NCBI GenBank assembly: GCA_001598975.1
Contig: BBXU01001137.1
Location: 1-64,000 of the forward strand
Origin: Parachlorella kessleri
Taxonomy: Eukaryota > Chlorophyta > Trebouxiophyceae > Chlorellales > Chlorellaceae
Length of the DNA: 64,000 bases
Direction of reading: 5' to 3'
Shown here: one piece after another, positions 48,901 to 60,214 of the stretch
Numbering within the stretch: the first letter of the stretch is position 1
Layout of the letters: every line of letters begins with the position of its first letter
Translations under genes and position numbers: made by a program
Notes under the pieces: model-generated
Told to the model about the DNA's origin: nothing
Databases searched by the model: none
The model's input: only the letters and a program-made list of their open reading frames with translations

Positions 48901-51637
48901 CCGTGCGGCGAGTCACCACGCCGTCAACCCTCACCAGCTGGTTCAGGTGGAAGTGCCTGCGCCAACAGCAGGCCCCATCAGTCTCCTGATCCAGCACGCA
49001 ATGGGGGCCCAGAGGCGGCGACATATGGTGAGACCACCAGCCGCCCTTCAAACCATATATGTAACCCATCCTCCAGTGTTGGAGCCCAGCACATCACCAC
49101 CTGGAGATCAGCAATGCACAGGGCCAGGCTACTCTGATTGACAAAGCAGTCATGCGTGCCGCAGCTCAGGCCTACTCCTTTGTCTCCCCCTTCATCGTGC
49201 TTGGCACCCTACCCTACCTGAGGTCCCGGATGGACTCCTGCAGCGGGATGTTGGCGATACGCACATAGATGGTGTCGTGCATGTTTTCAAAGTCCGCAAA
49301 CTCCTCCAGGGCGACCTGCAAGGGTCGACCCGGACCGTCCAGTGTCAGTCCTTCTCAGGCGTACATAACCATCCCTGTCGTCCTGCTGGGCATGCCCCTG
49401 CACTTCTACAAGTCATCCAGCCACTCATGCGAAGCTCGATTGCGCAGTACCCTAAGTACCCCCTAACAGTTTCATAAGCCTGACCTTACACTGCCCACAT
49501 GCTCCTCCGCAACCTCACACAGCGCCTCCTGCCACCCACCCCGCTGCACAAGGCATCCTCTGCCACCAACTGGCCCCTGCTGGCATGCACCCAGCCCGCT
49601 CCAAGCGCCCCCCGCCTCCCGCCACCCTCCAGCCTGCCTGCCTGCCTGTGCTCACTCACCTCCTTGGCTGTCTCATGCAGGATGGGCAGCACCTCCTTGG
49701 GGTGGTCCGCCACCCAGATGGCAATGGTGGGCAGCGTGTTTGCCAGGTCAATGTAGTTGACCTCTAGGCTTTGCCCGTTGGCTACAAACAGAGCAGGGCA
49801 GGAAGGGCACTTTTGGGCCCGAAAGTCCAGCGGTGAGCACGCGGCTGTCAGGCTGCTACTGGTCACGCTGATCATCTATTGTTATTGTAGCCCTCCCTGT
49901 GCGAGATGCGCTACAGCTTGTCCCAACCAACCATGCTAATACCCACTCATGTCAAGCATCCCAGTGTCTTGCCGCTTGCTAGCATAAGAGCTTCCGCCAG
50001 CCCTTTTCGTCTGATATGCACTGGCATTGCTGGAACCCACCCAGAGCTTCACCCCTGATATAGACCCACACATCATACTCTTCTGCCCAACTCCCTCATA
50101 TTCACGCCCACCGCCCCCATTGCACGGTGTCCTCCAGCCCTTGCTTCTTACCTCCAGGCCCTCTTCTGCAGCCGTCCAAACATTCTAACTCTTGGCCGCT
50201 ACTCCTTGCTTCCACCTCCCACACACCCGCTTTCGGTGCCCCTACACCCCTCCACCCACCACGCAAGCCCAACTACTCACTGCGCGCCATCTCCCGCACT
50301 CTGCTGCGGTACACATAGTCGCCATCCTCGTTCTGGAACGTGCGCAGGAAGCGGGCAAAGCGGCGCCGCACCTCCCGCTGGACCGGCTCCTGCAGGATCC
50401 ACTCCTTGACAGGCCCGCGGGCCTCGTCTAGGTTGATCTCCACCTCGCCGCCCTGCACGCCAGAAGATGGCTTTGCCAGGGCTGCAGGCGATGCTGGCGC
50501 ATGCGGACCAGGCTGGGCCTACTGTGCTAGATATAAGGCAGAAGGCTGGATTTCCTAAGGCCTGAGTCGCTGACCCGTTGGGACAAGGTTCCATTCTAGC
50601 CTGGCCACAAAACATCTGCAAATGCTTCCTGCCTTTGACTTACTGACTTTACATTCCTCCACCCCTCCCTAACCAGTGTCTCCACTGTTTCGGCTCCTCG
50701 TGGCACACGCTGACAGCAAGCACTTGCAGGGACGATGCGCACCTCCTCATCCTCGTCCAGCCCCGCCTGCGCCTCCTCCAGCCGGCGCCTGCGCCTCGGT
50801 CGCAGCTCCTCATCCTCCATGTCGTCTGTGATACGCAGATAATGCTCACTGATACAACCTTACAAGGAGGGCTATGCACCATACTTGATCGTTGTTTCCC
50901 AAATGAGGAAAGCCGCCCCAGGACTGCATGGAGGCCAGCTGACGGAGCTTCTCTCCAGGATATTCGCCCGTATATGCACTGTATCCACGCCTGCTTGTCT
51001 TGTGGGAGTTGAGGCATACCTTCCAGTGCGGCAGGCAGCATCCTGCGGCGGCCAGTGACGCGGCCCTCCGCCCTGTCGCGCTGCGCCAGCTCCCGCTCAG
51101 CTGCCAGCCTGGCCTGGACACGCTCCTCTTCTGTCATATCCTCCACATAGCCGTCATCAAGGCCATCGCCCTCGTAGCGGTCCAGGTGCTCCATGGGACG
51201 GTAGTCCCTGCAGCACCCTTTGTGTGGGACCCAGTGAGGTGTGCGGCTGGCAGTCCGAGCGTATACTACAGCCTGCTGCTCAGCCACACCATTTAATAGA
51301 GGAAGGGGACTAGAGCGCCGTGGCTGGTCTTTGGGCAGGGGCCTTGGCTGGTTTCCTGGCGGAGTTTGTAAGCAAGCCTATCCTGCCCTTGCCAGTGGGA
51401 CATACCAGCACTCTGTGGTACTTGGTTACAACTGTCTTGTTGTCCCGTTCTATGACGCTGAATGACTTACGCGGCCATGTTGTCGCCCAGCAGGTCCTCT
51501 CCCTCGTCATCGCTCCCCTCCCGGATTGAGCGTGAGGGCTCATCCTCTACCTCCGAGGCCGCTGCATCCTCAAGAGGGTCCCTGTCGGCCTGCATATGCG
51601 GCAGGGCGGGGCTGTCACGCTTCCTGACGCCCATCAT
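42997..51637 (-). CDS. MCM2: DNA replication licensing factor MCM2
   Basis: ATPase subunit of the MCM2-7 replicative helicase, nuclear. Twenty exons, all in phase, total 891 residues: 51471-51637, 51020-51207, 50743-50825, 50281-50452, 49660-49781, 49218-49315, 48764-48956, 48326-48445, 47893-47985, 47548-47668, 47161-47316, 46735-46800, 46374-46474, 45879-45941, 45448-45608, 44802-45087, 44324-44475, 43839-43962, 43444-43523 and 42997-43126. MCM2-specific and MCM-general motifs are present: acidic N terminus, [12 protein letters not shown], zinc finger [12 protein letters not shown] with CGAC, oligonucleotide-binding fold ([17 protein letters not shown]), Walker A GDPGTAKSQ, Walker [11 protein letters not shown], sensor [11 protein letters not shown], arginine finger DPILSRFDIL, and the C-terminal [18 protein letters not shown]. 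The intron after 43839 uses a GC donor (gcgagc). The start sits 87 bases from that of WEE1 on the other strand. Confidence 0.97.
43358..43420 (+). repeat. Dispersed repeat copy inside an MCM2 intron
   Basis: TGCATCCGGCCCTGTCAGTC, a variable middle, then CTCTGTTCGCATTGCCTGGC. Diverged copy of the family at 2999-3147. Confidence 0.75.
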
Positions 51638-51724
51638 GTTTGAAAATCTGATCACTTGCACCAGCGAGGCTTGCAGTAAGGTGGTCTCACCATAGTGACT
51701 TTGAGGTCGATAGGAAGCTGGTAA
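51638..51724. promoter_or_regulatory. Compact divergent promoter MCM2 / WEE1
   Basis: 87 bases separate the two start codons (228 if WEE1 starts at the in-frame ATG at 51866). Both flanking proteins are secure, so at least one core promoter lies in or overlaps this interval. I did not find a clear E2F consensus by eye. Confidence 0.55.
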
Positions 51725-54700
51725 ATGCGCCGCAAGGGACCCCAAGGCCTTAGCAGTTCAATTGCGCAGCTGGCGGGAAACCAGACCTCAAGTGACTTAT
51801 ATCTGTTGGAGTATCCCAGCGACAGATCATTGTTTCTTGCCCTCCGGCTGGGGTTTGGACAGCCAATGGCCAGCGTGCAGCCCCTCCAACTGCACTTCAG
51901 CCAAGATGGCGCAACTCCAAGCGGCCAGCTGGCCAGTTTTGTAGGCGGGCTGTGCCTCAACTCACAGCCCATGCCTCCTGTGCCCCCATTCTCAGAGGCC
52001 GGGGGACCTTGTTGCTCCCAGCTGGCGTCCCAGCAGCAGGACATGGTCTGCTCTGACGAGCCGCTGGGTACCCAAGACTTCATAACCCCTGCAGATCAGT
52101 TTGGTGTGGAAGGCGAGCCAGGGAATGCAGCGGCCCAGCAGCGTTCCCCAGCCAGGTTGTCACCCAACAGGGTGAAGCGGCCGCGCCATGGCCCAGACGG
52201 TAAGTTGTTGCAGTCAGTAGTGCTCTGCCTCCAGCAAGTCCGCAAAGGACTGAGGTTGCTGTGGTTGCTAACTATCTATCCACACCTGCTCTTCGTTTTA
52301 CGATCTTGCCAGCACACCGTAGTTTGCAGACCCACCGTGCTGAAAGAAATCCACGGTGCTGCAGAGGAAGTGGCAGATGGGGAAGCTGTCTCCCTGGGTG
52401 AGCCACGGCAGCCAGCACCCTCGCAACAGCCGGTGGTCAAGGCGGTGCCCAGGCGGGCTAGGTCACCGCCCTGCTACCGGAATATATTCAAGGACGAGGA
52501 CGAAAGCTGCTTTGCAAATTGGCGTGCTCAGCGCAGCTGGTTGGGGGACAGCCGCTACCTGTGAGTATAGCCTGGCTGAAGCAGGCGAGGAAAAGGCACC
52601 GTAGTTAGTGCGTCGCAATACGGACTGGGGTTGTGTTCATATGAGTCAGCTGAGGTTAATGTGCCGCACAACGCTTGAGGAAAGGGGCAAGAGGGGCAGG
52701 CATTCAACAATCCTGATTTTATGTCAAATAATGGGGCCCCAGCAATGCTGCGTGCCAGCCAGCATGAAACTTAGTGCAGGTGACTGATCAAGGGCCAAAA
52801 CTTCCAGTCGGAGCACTAGTTGACCCAGTCGTAGCTACCTGGCCGCAGGCTGGACTTTAAGGAGATAGGCCAGCTAGGGCAGGGCAGTTTCAGCAAAGTG
52901 CTGCGTGCGCGGCACCGCATCAATGGCCAGGAATATGCCGTCAAGCGCACTACACGGGAGCTCACACCTGACAACCCAGCATTCGTGCAGTTCATCCAGG
53001 TGCGCTTTGTGCAAGGTGGGCGGCGCCACTCGCTCGTGTTAAGAAGAGGATGAGGAAGTCTGGACTTAACTTGGGGTTGACTTTGGGTTATATATGTATT
53101 GCCCTTGCTATTGCACACCCATTTGCTGGCATACTATGCAGACTTCCTTTGTACCATCACTTGCTGCCAAGCAAAAGATGTGGCAGGCAACAATACTTGA
53201 CAGTGACAATGGGAAACATGCCCAAATTGCGCCTGCATCTTGACATTTGACTCCCCCTGATCAAGCAGGAGGCCCAGGTGCTGGCACGGTTGCCGCCTCA
53301 TTCCAACATAGTGGGCTACTACGGGTCCTGGACAGAGCGGGGGCCTGGTGGTGGCGAATTTTTGTACCACCAGTTGGAGAAGTGTGAGGTCAGCCTGGGA
53401 GGACTGGCGTCGCTGGGGGAAGCTTTGCGGGAGCCAGACCTGCTGGAGGTGCTGCGACAGGTGGGCAGCAGGGAGTAAGGAGCGGTGGCATCGGCTCTAG
53501 CGTGGGAGGTATACGTGCGAAGTGCCCAAGTAGCAAATGGACGGCCCAACGCCTGCCCATCCATGGCCATGCAGAAGGGCAGGCATTGTAAAGGTGGTGG
53601 GCAACCATGGATGGGCAGGCGTTGTAAGGGTGCTGGGCACTCTTTGTGTCCAACTTGTTTTCCTGTGAGCATGCTGGACCAGCTATACCAAGCTTGACAT
53701 TGCTTATGTCTCAAGCTGCCTTGATCGTGCAAATTGCACTAGACTCTCAGCGCCTGGCTGCGTGCTACCAGCGGCTCCCTGCCATGTGTGCAGATGTGCC
53801 TGGCATTAGTGCACCTTCACTCGCATGGAATAGCCCACCTGGACGTGAAGCCAGACAACATCTACACATGGGGAGAGTTTGAGGGCGAGCGAGACATGCC
53901 GCGCGTATACAAGCTGGGCGACTTTGGCCAGGCGACCCGGTTTGACTGCCGGCAGGCCATGAACGTCATTGAAGGGGACTCCAGGTGGGCGGCCGGCTAA
54001 GTTGCTTGATGGGAACGTTCAGCTTTCAGTGTAGGGGATATAGCTTGAACCAGGCGTGCAGATAGCCCAAGGCCGTGGACGGATGTGCGCCAGGAGGTGA
54101 TGTCAAGGCTGCTGTGTAACCCATGCTGACACGTATTGTCATAGATTTTCGTGCGCTTATGTCATGACCATGTTTATGTCTTCAGGTATCTGCCCTTGGA
54201 GGTGATGAACAGTGACTACTCACGCCTGGACAAGGCAGATATGTTTGCGCTGGGCGCCACCATGTTTGAGCTGGCAAGCCGCTCGGAGTTGCCCAGCAGC
54301 GGCCAGCTGTATCAGGACCTGCGCTGTGGCAAGGTGCGGACCTCAGTGCTGAGGTACATAAAGCTAGAAAGGGAAGGAAAGCAGGCAGGAGGCCTACAAG
54401 TCACATTCTTGAAACCCGCGGGCTTGTAAACCCCTGTATTGGTGCTCCGTATGGGGGTTATCCAGCCTTCTTCAGCACACTGGATGGAACCACATAGTTC
54501 CTGGCTGCTACAGAGCACAAAGAATAAGAACAACTCGTCAAGCCCTGGTTCTGTCGCGCAGGTACCTCTGCTTCCCAACATCACCACATCGTTCTTGAAG
54601 CTCATCAAGTAGGTTGGCTTGCGCAGTCAGTGATTAAAATTTGCCATATGCTTGCGGGTGACAAGGGTTGAACCTTCTCACGACAGTTGCATTATTTGGT

Positions 54701-54951
54701 AGTGCCGTGCAGTTGCACTCGTGGTAGAAGGCAAGGCTGAGTGTGATATTAATTTTGAATTTTGCAGGTCGCTGCTGAGCCAAAACCCGGGTGACAGGCC
54801 TTCTGCCGAGAAGGTGTTGGCCAGCTCTGTGTTGAATAAGAAGGGATCGCCAGGCCTGGTGTCTCAGGGTAGCACTGCGTCTGCTCTCAGCGCGCAAAGC
54901 GCTGAGGGCAAGTATGGCGGCCTAGTGCTGCAGCGCTCTGTGCATAGCTAG
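51725..54951 (+). CDS. WEE1: WEE1-type mitotic inhibitor kinase
   Basis: Protein kinase that phosphorylates the inhibitory Tyr of CDK1 and holds cells before mitosis. Exons: 51725-52199, 52323-52560, 52849-52999, 53269-53460, 53794-53984, 54186-54333, 54562-54608 and 54768-54951 (TAG); 541 residues. The first 230 residues are a variable regulatory part (RSPPCYRNIFKDEDESCF near its end). The kinase domain has DFKEIGQLGQGSFSKV (Gly loop), EYAVKR (Lys), HSNIVGYYGSWTE, HLDVKPDNIY (the HLD form in place of HRD, common in WEE1), LGDFGQATR, the WEE1-typical EGDSRYLPLEVM, KADMFALGATMFELA and NPGDRPSAEKVL. The acceptor of exon 2 (52322) is chosen for phase and is less certain. An in-frame ATG at 51866 is an alternative start. 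Intron 53461-53793 contains a hairpin-forming inverted repeat. Confidence 0.94.
53547..53624. repeat. Perfect 20-bp inverted repeat in a WEE1 intron
   Basis: Arm 1 CAACGCCTGCCCATCCATGG (53547-53566) and its exact reverse complement at 53605-53624 are separated by 38 bases. The loop carries a related block (GGGCAGGCATTGTAAAGG) that resembles the sequence around arm 2 (GGGCAGGCGTTGTAAGGG) as a direct repeat. Confidence 0.9.
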
Positions 54952-55556
54952 CTAGGGGTTGCAAAGATCGGCTGCAGACGTCACAGATGATGAGGCGGTG
55001 CCCTGCATTGGCTTGCAAATATTTCCTGTGCTTGTTTTCTCCTCGTGTCTTGTGTTCCGAGTGTTGGCAGGTTGCGTGTGGTGTGCATATTGAGTGGCAG
55101 TGTCAAAAGGTAAGAGCCACGTGCCAGTAGGGTGAGGCTCATAGGTTGCTCGGTTGCCTAGGCGCGTTTTTGAAAGCATGTCTGTTACAAGTAGACAGAT
55201 CATAGGTAAGCACACATGTCGCATTTATGATTACCACATATCAGGTACAACAGATAGATTGTTGAGAGGCTAGGTTGCTCCGCAGTACAGCCAGTACTTC
55301 AGGTCCGCAAGGATTTGCTTAGTCTAATAGCGTACAGGACCAGACTATGGAAATTACAATAGATGTGGTGCTTCCAGCACCTTTTACAGCAAAGCTAAGG
55401 TAGCCATAATCGAGAGCACGCTCTCTTGTTGATCATGTGTGTCACAAGGGAATACTAGTTGCCTTCCTACCTTGGCAACAAAAAGTTTAGTAAAACAGTC
55501 AAGTTCATGAACACGCAGGGTCAACGGAGAGAATAGAGGTTAGGTAAAGAGATGGA
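54952..55556. other. Convergent spacer between WEE1 and the acetyltransferase
   Basis: About 600 bases, moderately A/T-rich. A - strand TGTAA (TTACA at about 55185), some 370 bases past the acetyltransferase stop, may be its polyadenylation signal. No gene seen. Confidence 0.5.
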
Positions 55557-56878
55557 TTATGCAACAGAGTCAACTCTAATCGACAAGTTCATCAGAATAG
55601 CATCCTCACCATTTGAGTAGTACCGGCGCCGCAGGCCTACCTTCTTAAATCCGAGCCGCTCATACAGCTGCTGTGCCCCATGATTGCTTGTCCGCACTTC
55701 GAGCATGACTGTTTGCGCTCGGTCACTGCAAGGATTGTCAGGCAACAGCTCCCACAGTTTACCACATATAGTCGTCCTTACAACCAACAAGTTCTGATAT
55801 GAAGTCTTTGTTTGCAGTAACGAGCCCTGCCAGTCGATACGCTGGCAAGGAACCTATGTGCACAAGGCAAGCCACTTCTGTTTTGAGAAGCCATCACCCA
55901 GGCTGTGAAGTGCATGGTAGGTGTTTCCAAGCGCAGCGTTTAGTGTGACATGCAGTGCCACGTGGCAAACAGTCCACACTCTTGGCTTGCTGGCCCGCTC
56001 TTCAGCAGCAGCTAAGAGTTCCAGCATGTGCTTCTGCCAAATGCTTCTCCAAGCTCAAAGTCCACACTACATACAAGCCCCAAGCCACACGCCTTGCCTG
56101 TCCAACACGATTGCCTGACGCATCAGCTGCTGGGCCAGGCCTTGCCGCCGGTAATCCGGCAGGACAGCCAGCTCCAGCACGTGCAGCTCATCAGGCGGCA
56201 CCCGCCATGCCACCAACAGCCCCACCGCCTTCTCGTCCTTCTCCGCAACCAGCACTATTGAGCCAGCAACGAGCACCTCACACTGCATGCACATATGTAC
56301 CGGTCGTCAGTGCAGGCCGGAACATCCCATGTGGTCAGGGTATGTCCTTGAAATGTGCAGCTTCCCAGACCGTCAGCTGGGTTTTTGTAACGCAAGGCAC
56401 AGAGCCAGAGGCGTGCAGCAGCAGTTGAACCTCCACGCATCAGCTGCCTTACAAGACAACACTCGCAATATAAGGCAGCAGGTGGACCTACATCAGCAGC
56501 TTAAGCCACATGAGAACAGCTTGGCAAACAACAGACCTCCAGGTTTCGGCGGTTCCAGTTGCCGCCCGGCCGGCTGTGGTCCTCAATATAGACCAAGGCA
56601 TCAAGGTCGTCAGGCCGGGCTTCTCGGATAACTGCTGCACTCTGCAAAGTAATGAAACTTATGCAGTTGATTCCAGCCAGCAGGTGAATAAGATGCCGAC
56701 TGAGCTCACCGGCTAGGTTTACCCCTACCTGGGCTTGAAGAGACAGGGAGCAAGGCAGCCTGCGCCCAAGCCTGCGGCAACTGGCACGGCTAGTTCCCCA
56801 CCGCCCTTTTATCAAGGACACTGCTTTATTGTCGCAGCAACACTGTACCCTTGACACTGGGAGAGTCATGCAAATCAT
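55557..56878 (-). CDS. RimI-like GNAT N-acetyltransferase, probably organellar
   Basis: GNAT-fold acetyltransferase resembling RimI, which acetylates the N terminus of a ribosomal protein in bacteria; the plant relatives are plastid N-alpha-acetyltransferases. Exons: 56729-56878, 56537-56641, 56098-56282 and 55557-55725; 202 residues. Residues 1-50 (Arg, Ser, Cys-rich, almost no acids) look like a chloroplast or mitochondrial targeting peptide. Then follow VIREARPDDLDALVYIED, VGLLVAWRV, the acetyl-CoA loop LAVLPDYRRQGLAQQLM, LEVRTSNHGAQQLYERLGF and the RimI-typical end VGLRRRYYSNGEDAILMNL. The third intron has a GC donor (gcaagg on the - strand, 56092-56097); only this choice keeps the frame. 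The start is either 56878 or the ATG three codons further in. Confidence 0.9.
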
Positions 56879-57159
56879 GATACGCTTGACGAGGGGAGGC
56901 AAGCTGGCGCCTCAAGCCAAAAGATTACCTGACCACTCGAGTATTATTGGGAACATGGGTGAGGCAGCAAGGGCTTCTTTGCTGCCTCTTCGTTCGTTGC
57001 GCCATCGTGGCACCGCATGCGTCGCTTGTGCGGAAGATTACTGGCAGACTCATCTCACCATGGCAGCATCCAGTCGAAGTTTACCAGCAATCAATGCAAC
57101 CTCTCTGAGGCTCATTGTACCGCTGGCTCCAAAGCTGGCCACCTATAGGGAACCGAATC
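56879..57159. promoter_or_regulatory. Divergent region acetyltransferase / glyoxalase II, with a possible extra exon
   Basis: 281 bases between secure start codons. Inside, ATG at 56955 is followed at once by a good donor (ATGG then gtgagg), and an acceptor (ctatag at 57143-57148 region) precedes GGAACCGAATC ATG. Joining them gives MGNRI in front of the glyoxalase start, in phase. Alternatively the open frame from 56955 looks like a targeting leader but is out of phase. Confidence 0.4.
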
Positions 57160-60100
57160 ATGAGGGTGGTTCCGGTCCCAGTGCTGAACGACAACTACAG
57201 CTACTTGTGAGAAAAGCTCCTATTCGTTTCTTCTTTCTACGCTGCTCACGTGTTATGTGTTGCAGTTAGGGAGGGGCATCAAGCTTCACGCCTTCAGCCT
57301 TTCTGACAACTGATCTGGCATGTGACTTCCCCTGACCAACTTGTGGCTTCCCACACAATCTGCTGTAGGGTGATAGATCAGCACGGTGAGGCAGTGGTGG
57401 TAGACCCTGCCGAGCCAGACAAAGTGCTATGGGCCGCCAAAGAGCACCATGCCCGTCTGCGGGCTGTGCTCACCACTCACCACCACAGGTAGTCTGGGAC
57501 GAGGTTGGACCCTGTTAGAAGGGGTGGTTGAATGCTTTGGCAATGGAGTGTGCGTTCCCTGTCATAGATCCTACTTGGGCCTTCTCTGTTCTCAAGGAAA
57601 GGATAGGGTAGGCCCTTGCTTCTCCCTAACACGAACGACAGTGCACCAAGCCTGTTGTTCCTAGCTGTGCCAGGGGGCTGTGCCACAGTGCACAGCTCCA
57701 CCACTGGGGTGAGCGCAGGAGGCCTTTCACAGGCACTGTAGTTCCCGACCTGCCAGTGTTGGGGAGTCGACGCGGGTCCTTTGGCTGAGCCTTGCTGGTT
57801 CTTGCCACGGCGCTGCCGGTAGCAGCCAGCTGGCTTGCCTTTGGCACACCACCTGGGCAGGCATTGGAACCGGCTGCCTGCATTGTGCAGGGATCATGCT
57901 GGCGGCAACAAGCGCCTGGCCCAGCATTTGCCCCAGCTGGAGATTGTAGGCGGGGCGGATGGGGAACCCATCCCTGCATGTACCCGGTCTGTAAGAGATG
58001 GGGATAGGCTGGAGGTGGGAGAGCTGGAGGTCCGCTGCCTGGCAACGCCCTACCACACACAGGGCCATGTGTGCTTCGTGGTGCAAGAGAAGGGCCGCAT
58101 GGGGCCGGCAGCGGTGTTCACGGGCGATGTGCTGTTTGTGGGCGGCTGTGGCAGGTGCGGCTGCGGGTGCTGGCGGTTGCGCGGCCAGCCTGGGTGCAGG
58201 GGTCCCAAGGCGTCCATGATTTGCACAGGCATCTGTGAGGGTCTGTGCGAGCAGTGGCCTGTGTTGTGACGCCTTGCATGCTCCAGGCAGGCAGGCAGGT
58301 GCTCGCAGTGGGAGTGCCTTTGCAGTGATGTGCACCGTAGATACTTCTAATTGGAGTTGCCTGGGGTCATGAGCGCTCGTGCTGGGTCACTCCTGCAATC
58401 CATGACATGCGGCACTGCATTCTAGCTCGTTTTCTGGTCACATTGGCCACGCTACCTCGCCTGCCTAGCATTGAGGCGACCTGCTTGGCGGCTTTGCCTT
58501 CCCTGGAGTGGTACCAGCATTGCTTTAAGTGCTCCGCTCACCGCTGTCATCTATCTGCTGCACTGCCTGCAGGATGTTTGCTGGTACACCCGAGCAGATG
58601 CACAGCTCGCTGCACACCCTGGCTGGGTTGCTGCCAGAGAGCCTTGTGTACTGCGGCCACGAGTACACGGTGGCTAACCTGGAGTTTGCAGCAGCCATTG
58701 GTGAGCATGTGCCTGGATGTACACTGCTCAAAGGCCAGATGCCAAGGCAGATGGGAGTAGGGCTGCTGGAAGCTGGGAGGATGTGTTGTGGCTGACGACA
58801 AAAAAAGTTCCCTGGGGTGTAGCTGGGCCAGAGGTTCCTGTCACCAGGGTGGCACTTGGCAATTCTTGAATCGCTAGTCCTCTTTCTCACAATTGGTGCG
58901 TCCATGAGGCCAGGACAGCGTGTTTGTTACGCAGCACTGCAGCTGTTGTCATGGGCTGCAGCGGTGCCCTGTGGAACGGTTCAAGGATCTAGGTTGGCGT
59001 CAATGGGGTCTGCGTAGAGGGGTCCGCTTGGGCATTGTGCTCTGCTCTGCGTAGTGCTCAATCAGAGACAGTAATGGCTCGCGAGGACCAGCCTGTAACT
59101 AGGGGTGCATTTCCGTTGCCTTGGCCAACATTCTATGCATTACCCGTGGATTTGATGGTGGCAGGGTGGCTGGGGAAGCCTAGCGTCAGCAGAAGGAGAT
59201 AGAGGTAAGCAATCACAAAGCCTTGGGCTTGCACACTGAGCTTACTGCTTGAGCTCCTGCTTGCGCGCAGATGGCAGCAACCCCGCTGTGTTGAAGAAGC
59301 TTAAGTGGGCCAAGCGGCAGCGCGAGCAGGGTTTGCCAACTGTGCCCTCCACCATCCAGGTCAGCAACCTGCGTGCTGCACTGCCAGAGCCCACGGTACC
59401 CATATCCTGCCGACATGGGAGCACACCATTTAGCAAACCGGACTGGGCTTTGTTCAGGGGTCCAGGTTGCAGGTGTGAGCAGGACGGGTGGCACTGCAAG
59501 GCAGCCTTCGCTTGCTGTTTTGCCAGGTTGATGCTACTGTGGGGTGTAGCTGAGAGATGCATGCAGTGTCCCTGGGGTATATTCATCTTCTCGACATCAA
59601 CTTTATTGCATGCTTGCCCTGGTGTTGGCCGCGGTACGACTGCCCTTTGCAACTTTCCTCTGATCCCCCAAGAACCCAGCCACCATTCAGTGCATGCGTT
59701 GCACCATGGCAACAGCATGTCCGATACGGGACCAACACACACACCAGCGACCCTAGCAGGCCTGCTGTGAGTGCTGCAGGAGGAGCTGGAGTATAACCCC
59801 TTCCTCCGCTGCCGCGAGCCGGCCATCCAGCGGTACTGCGGCACCTTGCCTACAGCAGCAGTGCAGGGAGGCAAGGCCGCACCTGCAGAGACTTGCCTCC
59901 CAAAGGATGGCCACGACCCGGTGGGCACTGATGATGGCCAGCTTGGCAGTGCAGCTTTGGGGGGTGCCGCGCTGCAGCAGGACGGCACCCAGCAGGAGGG
60001 CCCTGGGGAGGAAGCGGCAGGGGGGCTGAGCAGCAGGGAGGGGCCTCAGGTGCAGCGACCCAAGGCAGCATTGGAGCGAGCGGCGGGTGCAGATGAGAGG

Positions 60101-60214
60101 GCAGCAATCGAGACCTTGGCGGAGCTGCGGCGGCGCAAGGATAACTTTGGGGTGAGCGCCAAGCTTGTCACCGCTGCTGTTACCGTGGGCGGCTGGTTTG
60201 GCTGGGCGCCTTGA
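57160..60214 (+). CDS. Hydroxyacylglutathione hydrolase (glyoxalase II)
   Basis: Metallo-beta-lactamase-fold thioesterase that hydrolyses S-lactoylglutathione in methylglyoxal detoxification. Exons: 57160-57206, 57369-57488, 57891-58154, 58573-58700, 59271-59359 and 59780-60214 (TGA); 360 residues. It starts [17 protein letters not shown], like cytosolic glyoxalase II. Metal ligands are in place: THHHRDHAGG (Arg where Trp is usual), [21 protein letters not shown] and VYCGHEYT. The C-terminal helical domain follows ([32 protein letters not shown]). The last exon contains an insertion of about 90 residues, rich in Gly, Ala and Gln, before the conserved end [13 protein letters not shown]; this makes it longer than the human enzyme. 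An upstream start at 56955 is possible. Confidence 0.93.
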
